22,313 bases of DNA from Fibrobacter sp. (GTDB lineage: Bacteria > Fibrobacterota > Fibrobacteria > Fibrobacterales > Fibrobacteraceae): positions 1 to 22,313 of the forward strand of contig JAFWRL010000226.1 in assembly GCA_017520105.1 (NCBI GenBank). The letters run 5' to 3'. Shown piece by piece: positions 1 to 7,837 of the stretch. Both the position numbers and the translations under genes were made by a program. Under the pieces are notes generated by a model that saw only the letters and a program-made list of their open reading frames with translations, searched no databases and had not been told where the DNA came from. Position 1 is the stretch's first letter. Each line of letters begins with the position of its first letter.

Positions 1-1209
1 ATGGAGCATGTAGCTCTTTGCGCCTTCGCCCTGCAAGCTTTCGAAACGTTGTTCGTCAGCCTTTGTTCCAAGCGTACAAATGACGAGACCCTGGGTTTCG
101 CCACGCTGGAAGATTGCAGAACCGTGAGCACGCGGGAGCACACCCATTTCGATTTCGATCGGGCGGACTTCGGTCGTGGTACGGCCGTCAAGACGAACGC
201 CTTCGTTCAAAATCATTTCGCGCATAGCCGTGCGTTCGAGTTCGCCAAAGATGCCCTTAGCATCTGCAGCGAGCTTCGGATCCTGAGCTTCACCTTCGCC
301 AATAAGAGCGAGGATACGCGGATCTTCGAGCATCTTGGCGCAGAGGTCTGCCATAGCCGGATAGAAGTCCGTCTTCACCATGTTGGAGTGGACGTCCTTG
401 TTCAGTTCATCCCAGACTACTTCCTTAACCGTAGCAACGAGCTTGTCGTGTTCTTCACCAACAAACTTCGGCTTGAGTTCCATCTTCGGCTTAGAGCAGC
501 GGTCCACCAGTTGCTGTTGGGCCTTGCACATTTCCTTAATCACTTCGTGACCAGCGAGGATAGCGCCAATCATCGTGTCTTCGGACACTTCGTAAGCACC
601 ACCTTCGACCATGCACACGGAGTCTTCCGTACCGGTGACCACGAGGTCTAGATCGGCCACGGCAACCTGGTCATAAGTCGGCATCACGACGTTCTGGCCA
701 TCGACGACAGCCACGCGAACTGCAGCAACCTGCTGTTCAAACGGGAGTTCAGAAAGACCAATGGAAAGAGATGCAGCGCTTACGCCAAGAACGTCCGGAG
801 CGAACTTCTTGTCGGAAGAAAGAACCTGAACGATAACCTGAACTTCACGAGTGAAGTTTTCCGGGAACATCGGACGAATCGGACGGTCAATGATACGAGC
901 AGAAAGAATTTCTTCATCGCTCGGACGACCCGGTTCGCGCTTGCTATAGCCGCCAGGCAGGCGTCCGGCAGCGTAAGACTTTTCGCGATATTCAACTGTC
1001 AGAGGGAAGAAGTCACCATCCTTTTCTTCACCGTAGCAAACGGTAGAAAGGACAAACGCGTCCCCCATCTTGGCGACAGCAGAACCACGTGCCTGCTTTG
1101 CGATACGGCCAGTTTCAAACGTAATCACGCGACCATCCGGAAGGTTTACAGACACTTCCTTCGGGTCCAGCATCTTGCCGTATTTAGCTTGATAAGCTTC
1201 TGTTGACAT
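1..1209 (-). CDS. pnp: Polyribonucleotide nucleotidyltransferase (PNPase), N-terminal part
   Basis: PNPase is a phosphorolytic 3'-5' exoribonuclease and RNA-tailing enzyme of the degradosome. The window holds the first 403 residues of about 700; the gene continues past the left edge, so the KH and S1 RNA-binding domains are not visible. The first RNase PH-like core is recognisable from FFPLTVEYREKSYAAGRLPG (residues 67-86) and IDRPIRPMFP (107-116). An alpha-helical linker follows, and the second core starts near EGVRLDGRT with GSAIFQRGETQ downstream. The aperture loop that is FFRR in E. coli reads YSKR here. The catalytic residues of the second core lie outside the window. The start at 1209 is preceded by GGAG with 7 nt spacing. 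It lies 21 nt downstream of rpsO in the same direction, the usual rpsO-pnp operon. Confidence 0.97.
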   Translation of the reverse strand, partial: MSTEAYQAKYGKMLDPKEVSVNLPDGRVITFETGRIAKQARGSAVAKMGDAFVLSTVCYGEEKDGDFFPLTVEYREKSYAAGRLPGGYSKREPGRPSDEEILSARIIDRPIRPMFPENFTREVQVIVQVLSSDKKFAPDVLGVSAASLSIGLSELPFEQQVAAVRVAVVDGQNVVMPTYDQVAVADLDLVVTGTEDSVCMVEGGAYEVSEDTMIGAILAGHEVIKEMCKAQQQLVDRCSKPKMELKPKFVGEEHDKLVATVKEVVWDELNKDVHSNMVKTDFYPAMADLCAKMLEDPRILALIGEGEAQDPKLAADAKGIFGELERTAMREMILNEGVRLDGRTTTEVRPIEIEMGVLPRAHGSAIFQRGETQGLVICTLGTKADEQRFESLQGEGAKSYMLH

Positions 1210-1230
1210 AAAAAATCTCCAATACGAGAA

Positions 1231-1503
1231 TTAGCCGCGGAGACCGAGTTCCTTGATCAATGCACGCTGGGCGATAATGTCCTTTTCGCCGTAGTACTTG
1301 AGAAGGTTCTTGCGCTTTGCAACCATCGCAGACAGACCGCGGAGAGAATGGAAGTCCTTCTTGTTGGTCTTGATGTGTTCGGTGAGGTTCTTGATCTTTT
1401 CCGTGAGGATAGCGATCTGAACGCGGACGTTACCGGTGTCCTTTTCGTTAGCACCAAACTTAGCGGTGAGTTCTGCAGCCTTTTCTTTAGTGATAGTAGC
1501 CAT
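1231..1503 (-). CDS. rpsO: 30S ribosomal protein S15
   Basis: S15 is a primary binder of the 16S rRNA central domain and in several bacteria represses its own mRNA. The 90-residue product has the family signatures DTGNVRVQIAILTEKI, HIKTNKKDFHS, RGLSAMVAKRKNLL and the C-terminal ELGLRG, and matches the usual 88-90 residue length. Two in-frame ATGs exist, at 1512 and 1503. The Shine-Dalgarno AAGGA (1513-1517) directly abuts the first ATG but sits 9 nt from the second, so 1503 is chosen. The first in the transcript, it is followed 21 nt later by pnp. Confidence 0.96.
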   Translation of the reverse strand: MATITKEKAAELTAKFGANEKDTGNVRVQIAILTEKIKNLTEHIKTNKKDFHSLRGLSAMVAKRKNLLKYYGEKDIIAQRALIKELGLRG

Positions 1504-1512
1504 TGTAGCCAT

Positions 1513-1517
1513 TCCTT
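1513..1517 (-). promoter_or_regulatory. Ribosome binding site of rpsO (decides the start)
   Basis: AAGGA on the minus strand ends immediately before the ATG at 1512 and 9 nt before the ATG at 1503. Only the second spacing is workable, and it gives an S15 of normal length. Confidence 0.7.
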
Positions 1518-1626
1518 TTTTTGTTTTGTTGTTTCATCACATGTTTTTGTCCGAGTTTCTCTGCTCTAGCACCAGTGGAATTGGCGAATCTGGTCACAGG
1601 ACCCAGGCAAAAATGCAATTTGGACT

Positions 1627-1634
1627 CATATATA
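1627..1634 (-). promoter_or_regulatory. Possible -10 box of the rpsO-pnp promoter
   Basis: TATATATG on the minus strand resembles the TATATT-type -10 boxes before the two tRNA genes of this window. No good -35 is visible; that position falls inside the TAGTTAC heptamer array. If used, it would give an rpsO 5' leader of about 115-120 nt. That leader contains a small hairpin, CTG(G)GTC / GACCAG, near 1590-1606. Confidence 0.4.
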
Positions 1635-1641
1635 GTAAAAT

Positions 1642-1676
1642 TAGTTACTAGTTACTAGTTATTAGTTACTAGAGAT
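1642..1676. repeat. Heptanucleotide tandem repeat (TAGTTAC)
   Basis: Four consecutive 7-bp units, TAGTTAC, TAGTTAC, TAGTTAT and TAGTTAC (1642-1669), are followed by a degenerate unit, TAGAGAT (1670-1676). The array lies just upstream of the proposed rpsO -10 box. Confidence 0.9.
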
Positions 1677-1700
1677 GCTACGAAAAAGCACCTAAAAAAG

Positions 1701-1761
1701 GGGGTATGGGCTATGGGGTCGGTCACCTACGGCTCCCTTTGGGGTATGGGCTATGAGCTAT
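1701..1761. repeat. Paired heptamer blocks (GGGGTAT GGGCTAT)
   Basis: GGGGTAT-GGGCTAT occurs at 1701-1714 and again at 1741-1754, where a third unit, GAGCTAT, follows (1755-1761). The 7-bp period and the RRRSTAT pattern match the array at 7719-7753. Confidence 0.8.
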
Positions 1762-1817
1762 ACCTCAAAGCGAAGCGTGCTCAAAGCACCGCAGGTGCGT
1801 GCCCATACCTCAAAGCT

Positions 1818-4800
1818 CTACAAGAACCTCGACAGTACTTCTTTCAGCTTGTTGACGTTCACTGGCTTTGCCACATGCTCGTTCATGCCCGCATCCAGAG
1901 CTGCCTGCCGGTCGTCGGCAAAAGCGTTCGCCGTCATAGCGATAATCGGAATCTTCGCCGCAATCTCGTTGCCAAGCATACGAATCCGACGGGTTGCCTC
2001 GTAACCGTCCATAATCGGCATCTGGACATCCATCAAAATCAGGTCGCACATGCCGGGCTGCACATTTTCCATGTACTCCACGGCCTTTTCGCCGTCACAA
2101 GCCGTCACTACCTGGATTCCGCAATCTTCCAGAATTTCCTTGCCAATTTCGCGGTTCAGTTCGTTATCATCGACGAGCAGCACCTTCTTGCCGTTAAAGC
2201 CCACGCTATTATCCGAAACCGAGGATTTCGCCTGCATCGGAGCAAAACAACACATCAACGAATTTTTCGCATCCGACGGGAACACAGGCTTGCTCAAAAA
2301 GTTGTGGACACCAACCTTCAAGGCCTTGTCTTCAATATCCGACCATTCATAAGCCGACATGACAATCACCAGGACATCTTCGCCAAGCATTTTGCGGAGC
2401 TTCTTCGTCGTCTTCATGCCGTCCATATCCGGCATGCGCCAATCCACCAAGAAGGCATCATACGCAAAGCCGTTCGATTGCGCCGCCTTGACCCGCTCCA
2501 AAGCATCCGTACCGGAATAGCTGCAATCCGCCTCGATTCCAAGGCCACGGAAAATATACGTGATACTCTTGCAGCAGTCCACGTCATCGTCGATAACAAG
2601 GATTCTCTTGTCCTCAAATTCCTTGACGCGAACTTGTTTCTCACTTTGGTTCACAAGCTTAAACTTGAAGTTCAAAGCCACATCGGTTCCTTGATCCAAT
2701 TTGCTCTTGATATCGATGGTTCCATCCATCATATCGACGATGTTCTTTGTAATCGACATGCCAAGGCCAGTCCCCTGGATTCCCGAAACCGTCGAGGAAT
2801 TCACTCGCGTAAACGCATCGTAAATTTTCGGCAAGAAGTCTTCACTCATGCCAATTCCCGAGTCCTTGATTCTGAATTCAAAAGCGCCATAGCCCGGCTC
2901 CGACAATTCCTTCTGCTCCAGCGAGAACCAAATGGAACCACCCGCCGGCGTATATTTAATCGCGTTGGAGACAACGTTCAAAAGTACCTGATTCAAGCGG
3001 AGTCTGTCACAGACAACATCTTCGTTGGTGATGCCAATGCTGTTGGCATAGAACTGCAACCTCTTCGCATTAATATCCGCTTGCACAATATCCTTGAGCG
3101 TGTGGATAATCTCTGGAAGATGTTCCGGCTTTTCATTCAAGCTCAACTTGCCCGACTCGATGCGGCTCATGTCAAGCACGTCATTGATTAGCGAGAGCAG
3201 ATGGTTCGACGAAAGCTCAATCTTACCCAGGAAATTCCTGACCTGCTCCTTGTTGCCAATATGCATCGTCGCCAATTCCGTATAACCGATAATTGCGTTC
3301 ATCGGCGTACGAATATCGTGACTCATGTTGTTAAGGAACATCGTCTTCGCCTTAGATGCGGACTTTGCCATTTCAAGGGCCCGTTCAAGAGCGACCTGCT
3401 GTTCCATTTCCTTGCGATAAACGGCATCGTTATTGAAGACCCCCACGAGCATGCGATGGGATTTGGACCAGTCACCCATCTTCGTCACCTTCATGCGGTA
3501 CCACAAAATCTGGTCGGATATCACGCAACGGTAATCAATATAGAACGAATTTTCACGATGCAAACGGGCAAGAATCGTTTCGCGGTCAAGAGTATTCGAA
3601 ACATGGCTCCGGTCATCATTATAAACAAACTTACAGATTTCACCGTCCTTACTCTTAAAGAAATCAATTCCGTTGCCATCGTGTTCGTCCACAACTTCCT
3701 TAAACTTGCCACCCTTTTCCGAAACGCTGAAAAGTCCCGTATCGATATTGACGTCGTAAACCGTTTCAAACTGGTCCGAAAGACTCACGATACGTTCAAT
3801 ATTCTCTTGATGTTCCATTTCGGCCTTGTACTGGGCATCAACTTCCACAAAGCCCACTGCGACCAGTTTTGGCGGAGCATTAACCGCTTCGGCCTTTGCA
3901 AACACCAAGCGGGTATATTTATATTCACTTCCGTAAAGGTGTCTGAACACAACCGCAAAACGCTTCTGGTGAGCAAGCTGCTTCGCGACAAACGATCTCG
4001 ACGCAATCCCCAAAAGCAAATCCCGGTCATCAGGATGCACCTGTTCCAGGACAAACGCCTTGAATACATTCTCCAGCTTTTCGCTCGAAGCAATTAGGCC
4101 TGCAACAGAATCCTTGAGTTCCTTGCTGACGGTAATCACGCCACTTGAACCATCATCAAAATTGAAGAAGAACAGCGACGAATAAGCTTCCGAAAGAATG
4201 TCGATAATCTCGAGATTCCGTTTCAGGTTCGCCTGGATATCCATCTGTTTCTTGATTTCTTCATCGACGCTATGCAGACCAAAGACAACTCCCTTGATGT
4301 TGCCGAGCTCATCCTTATCGGCAATCATCTTCATCTGGTAATAAACTTCATTCCCTTCCTGCTTGATTCTAAAATTCACATGCTGAATCGGCTCATCCTT
4401 GAGGCTCGAAATAAGCCTATCACGATTTGTTTGTTCATAGAAACTGAGCTTGTCAAAATCACACACAAGGTACTTCAACAACAAATCCATTCTCTTGGAG
4501 AACTGCTTTTCAGAAGACCATCCGGGAAGAGACTTCAAGAGTACAGAACTAGCGCGATAAGTGACAACTACATCTTGCGACGAATCTTCACCAAAAGTCA
4601 CATAGTTCACAAAGTCAAAATCCGAAGCCAGGGACTCAATCACCCTATTGTTACGATCCATTTCTTGACGTTGCGCAATAGCCCTCATCACTTCGGAATC
4701 GATATTTTCAACAGCCACGATGACATGATTCTCGTCATCATTGGATTTGATGGCTTTCATCCTGTAAAATTGCAGAACGCCGTCAATGACAAGCCTAAAA

Positions 4801-6014
4801 TCTATAGCGGCACTTGTATTTTTTTCGAGGCGCCTGAGGAAGGCTTCCTTTTCCATAAAGTGCAATACGATTTCGAGGTCATCCGCATAAAGGTTCCGGC
4901 GCAAGCTTGCAACCGTCTCCGAGAAGAAATCTCGACCGCTTATATTTTCGTGCAATTTATCCATGAGCGTATCAGCATGGAACATGTCGAACGAATCGTC
5001 CAAGACGTTCACGTAAAAGATGCACTCATAGGTGTCACTCAGGGCATCCGCAATTTCGGAATATTCGCTGCGTTCCTCCTCGACCATCCTGCGGGCAATC
5101 CAGACAATGCGAATAAGGTACAAAAGGATTACAAACAGTTCAAGTGCAGAGACCCCGATATAGAACATGCGAATTGAATCGACACGGGAAAAGGCGATAT
5201 TTTCGTTTACGGACAAAATTAACGACCAATATCCACCGAACAGCGGCAATACCACCAGAAGCTTATCTTCATCTGAAGATTTTTCCTCAAAAGACAAATG
5301 GGTCGGTTCGCCCTTCATCACGTTTGCCACCCACTCTTCTAGCGAATACCCGACATTCGGAGCCAGAGACTTGACAAACTCATTGAAATTTTTCCATTTT
5401 CCCGATTTTTCGACAACAAATGAACCGTCCCTACGGTCAAAAATCATCACCGAAGCCTTTCCCTTAAACGCATTCGTTGCCATATAGCCATACAGCGAAT
5501 TAAGATCGGACACCGCCGAAAGCATGGCAATGACCTCTCCTTTATGACGGACAGGCACAAATTGTTCAAAAACAACCCTTTCTTTCTGAACAACATCGTA
5601 ATCCACCTTTGACATGTACGGCTTAGGCGACAATATTTTCTTATAGTGCTGCACATTCAAGGAATCAAAAAGAACCCCGTTGTCCGCGATGATATGCCCG
5701 TCAGGCAAGTACAGGCGTGTGGCGGAGGCAAGCGGCCCTATACGCGAACCGCGAATCATTCGCACCATGCTTTCGGACAGAAGGTCTTCTTCCATACCCA
5801 CCACGGTAGAAATATTGGTCAATGCGCTTAAAAGAGACCTCCCCAAAAAGAACATTTTCGCTTCGGAAGCGTAAGCGATTTCATCAAGAGAATCCCAACT
5901 ATCGTCTATAGCCTGTTTGTTAATGTACAAAAAAGAAACATTTGTTACAATAAACAGGAACGCAACAAGAAGCAGAGAAACAACTAGATTTCTTTTAAAA
6001 AAGTTCTTATCCAT
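1818..6014 (-). CDS. Membrane hybrid sensor histidine kinase with two receiver domains
   Basis: A 1398-residue hybrid two-component kinase. TM1 (about 8-31) and TM2 (283-305) flank a periplasmic region of about 250 residues that resembles a Cache-type sensor, although its fold is inferred. Four divergent PAS-like modules follow, each opening with a variant of LSxxYExxFxVN, at about residues 324, 460, 605 and 743. The HisKA motif NNMSHDIRTPMNA puts the phospho-histidine at H899. The ATPase core has an N-box (SNAIKYT, N1017), DSGIGMS (1051-1057) and GTGLGMS (1081-1087). Receiver 1 carries IDDD and D1191 in LVDWRMPDMDG; receiver 2 carries VDDN and D1329 in LMDVQMPIMDG. Both have the SKP or AKP lysine. 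No HPt domain is fused and no response regulator is adjacent, so its partners are unknown. Start ATG 6014 has no strong Shine-Dalgarno but follows a good -10 box. Confidence 0.95.
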   Translation of the reverse strand: MDKNFFKRNLVVSLLLVAFLFIVTNVSFLYINKQAIDDSWDSLDEIAYASEAKMFFLGRSLLSALTNISTVVGMEEDLLSESMVRMIRGSRIGPLASATRLYLPDGHIIADNGVLFDSLNVQHYKKILSPKPYMSKVDYDVVQKERVVFEQFVPVRHKGEVIAMLSAVSDLNSLYGYMATNAFKGKASVMIFDRRDGSFVVEKSGKWKNFNEFVKSLAPNVGYSLEEWVANVMKGEPTHLSFEEKSSDEDKLLVVLPLFGGYWSLILSVNENIAFSRVDSIRMFYIGVSALELFVILLYLIRIVWIARRMVEEERSEYSEIADALSDTYECIFYVNVLDDSFDMFHADTLMDKLHENISGRDFFSETVASLRRNLYADDLEIVLHFMEKEAFLRRLEKNTSAAIDFRLVIDGVLQFYRMKAIKSNDDENHVIVAVENIDSEVMRAIAQRQEMDRNNRVIESLASDFDFVNYVTFGEDSSQDVVVTYRASSVLLKSLPGWSSEKQFSKRMDLLLKYLVCDFDKLSFYEQTNRDRLISSLKDEPIQHVNFRIKQEGNEVYYQMKMIADKDELGNIKGVVFGLHSVDEEIKKQMDIQANLKRNLEIIDILSEAYSSLFFFNFDDGSSGVITVSKELKDSVAGLIASSEKLENVFKAFVLEQVHPDDRDLLLGIASRSFVAKQLAHQKRFAVVFRHLYGSEYKYTRLVFAKAEAVNAPPKLVAVGFVEVDAQYKAEMEHQENIERIVSLSDQFETVYDVNIDTGLFSVSEKGGKFKEVVDEHDGNGIDFFKSKDGEICKFVYNDDRSHVSNTLDRETILARLHRENSFYIDYRCVISDQILWYRMKVTKMGDWSKSHRMLVGVFNNDAVYRKEMEQQVALERALEMAKSASKAKTMFLNNMSHDIRTPMNAIIGYTELATMHIGNKEQVRNFLGKIELSSNHLLSLINDVLDMSRIESGKLSLNEKPEHLPEIIHTLKDIVQADINAKRLQFYANSIGITNEDVVCDRLRLNQVLLNVVSNAIKYTPAGGSIWFSLEQKELSEPGYGAFEFRIKDSGIGMSEDFLPKIYDAFTRVNSSTVSGIQGTGLGMSITKNIVDMMDGTIDIKSKLDQGTDVALNFKFKLVNQSEKQVRVKEFEDKRILVIDDDVDCCKSITYIFRGLGIEADCSYSGTDALERVKAAQSNGFAYDAFLVDWRMPDMDGMKTTKKLRKMLGEDVLVIVMSAYEWSDIEDKALKVGVHNFLSKPVFPSDAKNSLMCCFAPMQAKSSVSDNSVGFNGKKVLLVDDNELNREIGKEILEDCGIQVVTACDGEKAVEYMENVQPGMCDLILMDVQMPIMDGYEATRRIRMLGNEIAAKIPIIAMTANAFADDRQAALDAGMNEHVAKPVNVNKLKEVLSRFL

Positions 6015-6040
6015 GGTGTCTTGGAAACATTTCCCGATAT

Positions 6041-6046
6041 ATTATA
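6041..6046 (-). promoter_or_regulatory. -10 box of the hybrid kinase promoter
   Basis: A perfect TATAAT on the minus strand, 26 nt upstream of the kinase ATG, would give a leader of about 20 nt. No clear -35 hexamer is seen; the expected spacer is occupied by the TTTTACA/TGTAAAA dyad. Confidence 0.55.
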
Positions 6047-6048
6047 CA

Positions 6049-6064
6049 TTTTACAACTGTAAAA
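6049..6064. promoter_or_regulatory. 16-bp perfect dyad, candidate operator
   Basis: TTTTACA-AC-TGTAAAA has two 7-bp arms around 2 nt. It lies 2 bp upstream of the kinase TATAAT, in the -35/-10 spacer, where a bound repressor would block polymerase. The binding protein is unknown. Confidence 0.5.
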
Positions 6065-6161
6065 TTAAGGTTAAAAACGAAAAAAAAAGCTATTTAACCC
6101 AGCGATTCACCACAATCGTGCTTTTTTTCACAAAAAAATGTTTCCGAGCAAAACAAATCTT

Positions 6162-6168
6162 TATACAT
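6162..6168 (+). promoter_or_regulatory. Possible -10 box of the NfeD gene
   Basis: TATACAT ends 7 nt before the ATG at 6176 and no Shine-Dalgarno lies between them. If this is the promoter, the transcript would start at or next to the start codon. The -35 region (about 6139-6144) is weak. Confidence 0.35.
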
Positions 6169-6175
6169 TGACAAT

Positions 6176-7720
6176 ATGAAAATATTAACGAAAATGTTCC
6201 TCCTTTTGGCTTTCCTAGCCACATTTACATTTGCCGGCACCACAGCCGTTAACAACGATTCCGCAAAAGAAGCAATAATCCCGCAACTCAAGAAAAAACA
6301 AGCTGTCTGGATTAAACTAGAAGGGGATGTCGATCCCGCTATGTACGAATTCTGCGCCCGTGCCATCGGTGAAGCTCTCGAACAGGCCCCGGACTATATA
6401 GTCTTTGAAATCAACACGTTCGGCGGTCGCCTCGATGCTGCGTTCGACCTCGTCGATACCATCATGGCCGTCAAAGGGCCCGAAACAATCGCCCTCGTGA
6501 AAAAGAAAGCCATCAGCGCTGGTTCACTCATTGCGCTAGCCTGCAAAAAGCTTTACATGCTCGAAGCGACCACAATCGGCGACTGCGCCCCGATTGTGCA
6601 AGGCGGCGACGGCACCCCGCAAATCGTCGGTGAAAAAATCCAATCGCCCCTCCGCGCCAAGTTCCGCAACCTGGCACAACAGAACGGCTATCCCGAACTG
6701 CTGGCATCCTCGTTTGTCACGCCGGAACTCGAAGTGCTCGAACTCACGGCTACACTCGACAAAGATAAGCCAACGCAGCGCGATACAGCTCTCATCATCG
6801 AAGGTAAGAAATTCGCAGTCCTGGACAGCGCCGAAAAGAAATTCTGGGGCGCTCCCAAGATTCTCGTGAAAGAGGGTGAACTCTTGACCATGACCGACAA
6901 GGAAGCCGAAGAACTCGGCTTTTCCAAGGGTACATTCAAGAACCGCGAAGACTTCGAAACCAAGCTTGCCATAGAACGCAAAAGCGAAATCGAGACGAAT
7001 ACCGGAGAAAAAATCGCAAGCGCCATCGCCGCCATTTCGGGACTTCTCCTGATTCTCGGGTTCGGCGCCCTCTACATTGAATTCAAGACTCCCGGCTTCG
7101 GCATGTTCGGCATCATCGGCCTCATCCTTATCGGCATCGTCTTCTTCGGGCAGTTCGCCCCGCAACTCGACGGCTACTTCCCCGCCATCTTGCTCGTCGC
7201 TGGCGTGATTTTGTTCCTCGTCGAGATATTCATCATGCCGGGAACGTTCCTTTTTGGCATCGGCGGTATCGCCTGCATAATTATCGCCCTCATCATGAGC
7301 TTTGATGCCGCGAACATCCCGGAATACGTCCCCGAAGCAGTCGAAACGACATTCGACGCCACGCCATGGCTATTTGGGCTATTTTTCGTTATCGGTAGCG
7401 CTGCCATAGCGCTTATCATCCCGATTGCCGCAAGCAAGTACCTAATTCCGTTACTGCCCGAAGGCTGGACGCCCATGCTCAAGACCGACATGGAAACAGC
7501 GGTCTCCCCGACCGAGGACATACAAGTTGTCTCCGTCGGAGACATCGGCACCACCAAGACATTCCTCCGCCCCGTAGGTCAAGCATGCTTTACCATGCCC
7601 GACGGCTCCACCAAGCTCTTTGACGTACAAACTCACGGAGAAATCATCGAAGCTGGGCAAAAAGTCAAAGTAGAATCCGTACAGGAAGGACATATATGGG
7701 TGGGGTTAGACGAGCGATGA
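6176..7720 (+). CDS. NfeD-family membrane-bound serine protease (YqeZ/STOPP type)
   Basis: A 514-residue long-form NfeD protein; these ClpP-fold membrane proteases act with stomatin or flotillin partners in membrane quality control. An N-terminal signal peptide (about 1-20, ending TFAG) is followed by a ClpP-like domain (about 44-255). The motif KKAISAGSLIAL gives the probable nucleophile S114, and K154 in VGEKIQ is the probable base, matching the S97/K138 spacing of Pyrococcus PH1510. Four or five hydrophobic segments follow (about 281-300, 308-326, 335-353, 357-375 and 397-417). A C-terminal NfeD OB-fold domain (about 452-512) contains GDIGTTKTFLRPVGQA. floA follows 117 nt downstream in the same direction, a known pairing (Bacillus yqeZ-floA). 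The start has no visible ribosome binding site. Confidence 0.92.
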   Translation: MKILTKMFLLLAFLATFTFAGTTAVNNDSAKEAIIPQLKKKQAVWIKLEGDVDPAMYEFCARAIGEALEQAPDYIVFEINTFGGRLDAAFDLVDTIMAVKGPETIALVKKKAISAGSLIALACKKLYMLEATTIGDCAPIVQGGDGTPQIVGEKIQSPLRAKFRNLAQQNGYPELLASSFVTPELEVLELTATLDKDKPTQRDTALIIEGKKFAVLDSAEKKFWGAPKILVKEGELLTMTDKEAEELGFSKGTFKNREDFETKLAIERKSEIETNTGEKIASAIAAISGLLLILGFGALYIEFKTPGFGMFGIIGLILIGIVFFGQFAPQLDGYFPAILLVAGVILFLVEIFIMPGTFLFGIGGIACIIIALIMSFDAANIPEYVPEAVETTFDATPWLFGLFFVIGSAAIALIIPIAASKYLIPLLPEGWTPMLKTDMETAVSPTEDIQVVSVGDIGTTKTFLRPVGQACFTMPDGSTKLFDVQTHGEIIEAGQKVKVESVQEGHIWVGLDER

Positions 7721-7753
7721 GCCGTGAGCTATGAGATATGAGATATGAGATTA
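7719..7753. repeat. Heptanucleotide tandem repeat (GAGATAT)
   Basis: Five consecutive 7-bp units: GAGCCGT, GAGCTAT, GAGATAT, GAGATAT, GAGATTA. The array begins inside the stop codon of the NfeD gene and shares the GAGCTAT unit with the block at 1755-1761. Confidence 0.85.
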
Positions 7754-7790
7754 TCCTGAGTAAGCGTAGCGCACGAAGGAGCTAGACATC
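7753..7790. repeat. Degenerate ATCCTGAG...GAAGGA dispersed repeat
   Basis: ATCCTGAG followed by GCACGAAGGAGCTAGACATC resembles the TCATCCTGAGCGAAGCGAAGGATC-type dispersed repeats found between genes in many bacteria. Related pieces occur at 15320, 15434 and 15466. The match is by eye and degenerate. Confidence 0.45.
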
Positions 7791-7837
7791 TCTAAATCAG
7801 AATTTTAAACAAAAAAACAAAAACTGGAGAAAAACAA

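Larger units (their letters stand above)
1504..1817. other. Intergenic region: rpsO leader, heptamer repeats, kinase 3' end
   Basis: This 314-nt stretch holds the rpsO leader and probable promoter (up to about 1640), a TAGTTAC heptamer array, two GGGGTAT-GGGCTAT blocks and the 3' flank of the hybrid kinase gene. The sequence TACCTCAAAGC occurs twice (near 1770 and 1806), and a short palindrome GCACC-GCA-GGTGC lies near 1787-1799. I see no convincing terminator for the kinase gene and no plausible small gene. Confidence 0.6.

Noticed and set aside
1..651. A plus-strand frame at the left edge
   Set aside because: It is antisense to pnp, whose minus-strand translation matches PNPase throughout.
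1504..1512. Upstream ATG for rpsO giving a 93-residue product
   Set aside because: The Shine-Dalgarno directly abuts this ATG; the next ATG has proper spacing and gives the usual S15 length.
1713..5177. Long plus-strand open frames (1713-3191, 3201-4097, 4272-5177) opposite the hybrid kinase
   Set aside because: They lie entirely or almost entirely within a gene whose kinase and receiver motifs are complete, and their translations show no recognisable domain.
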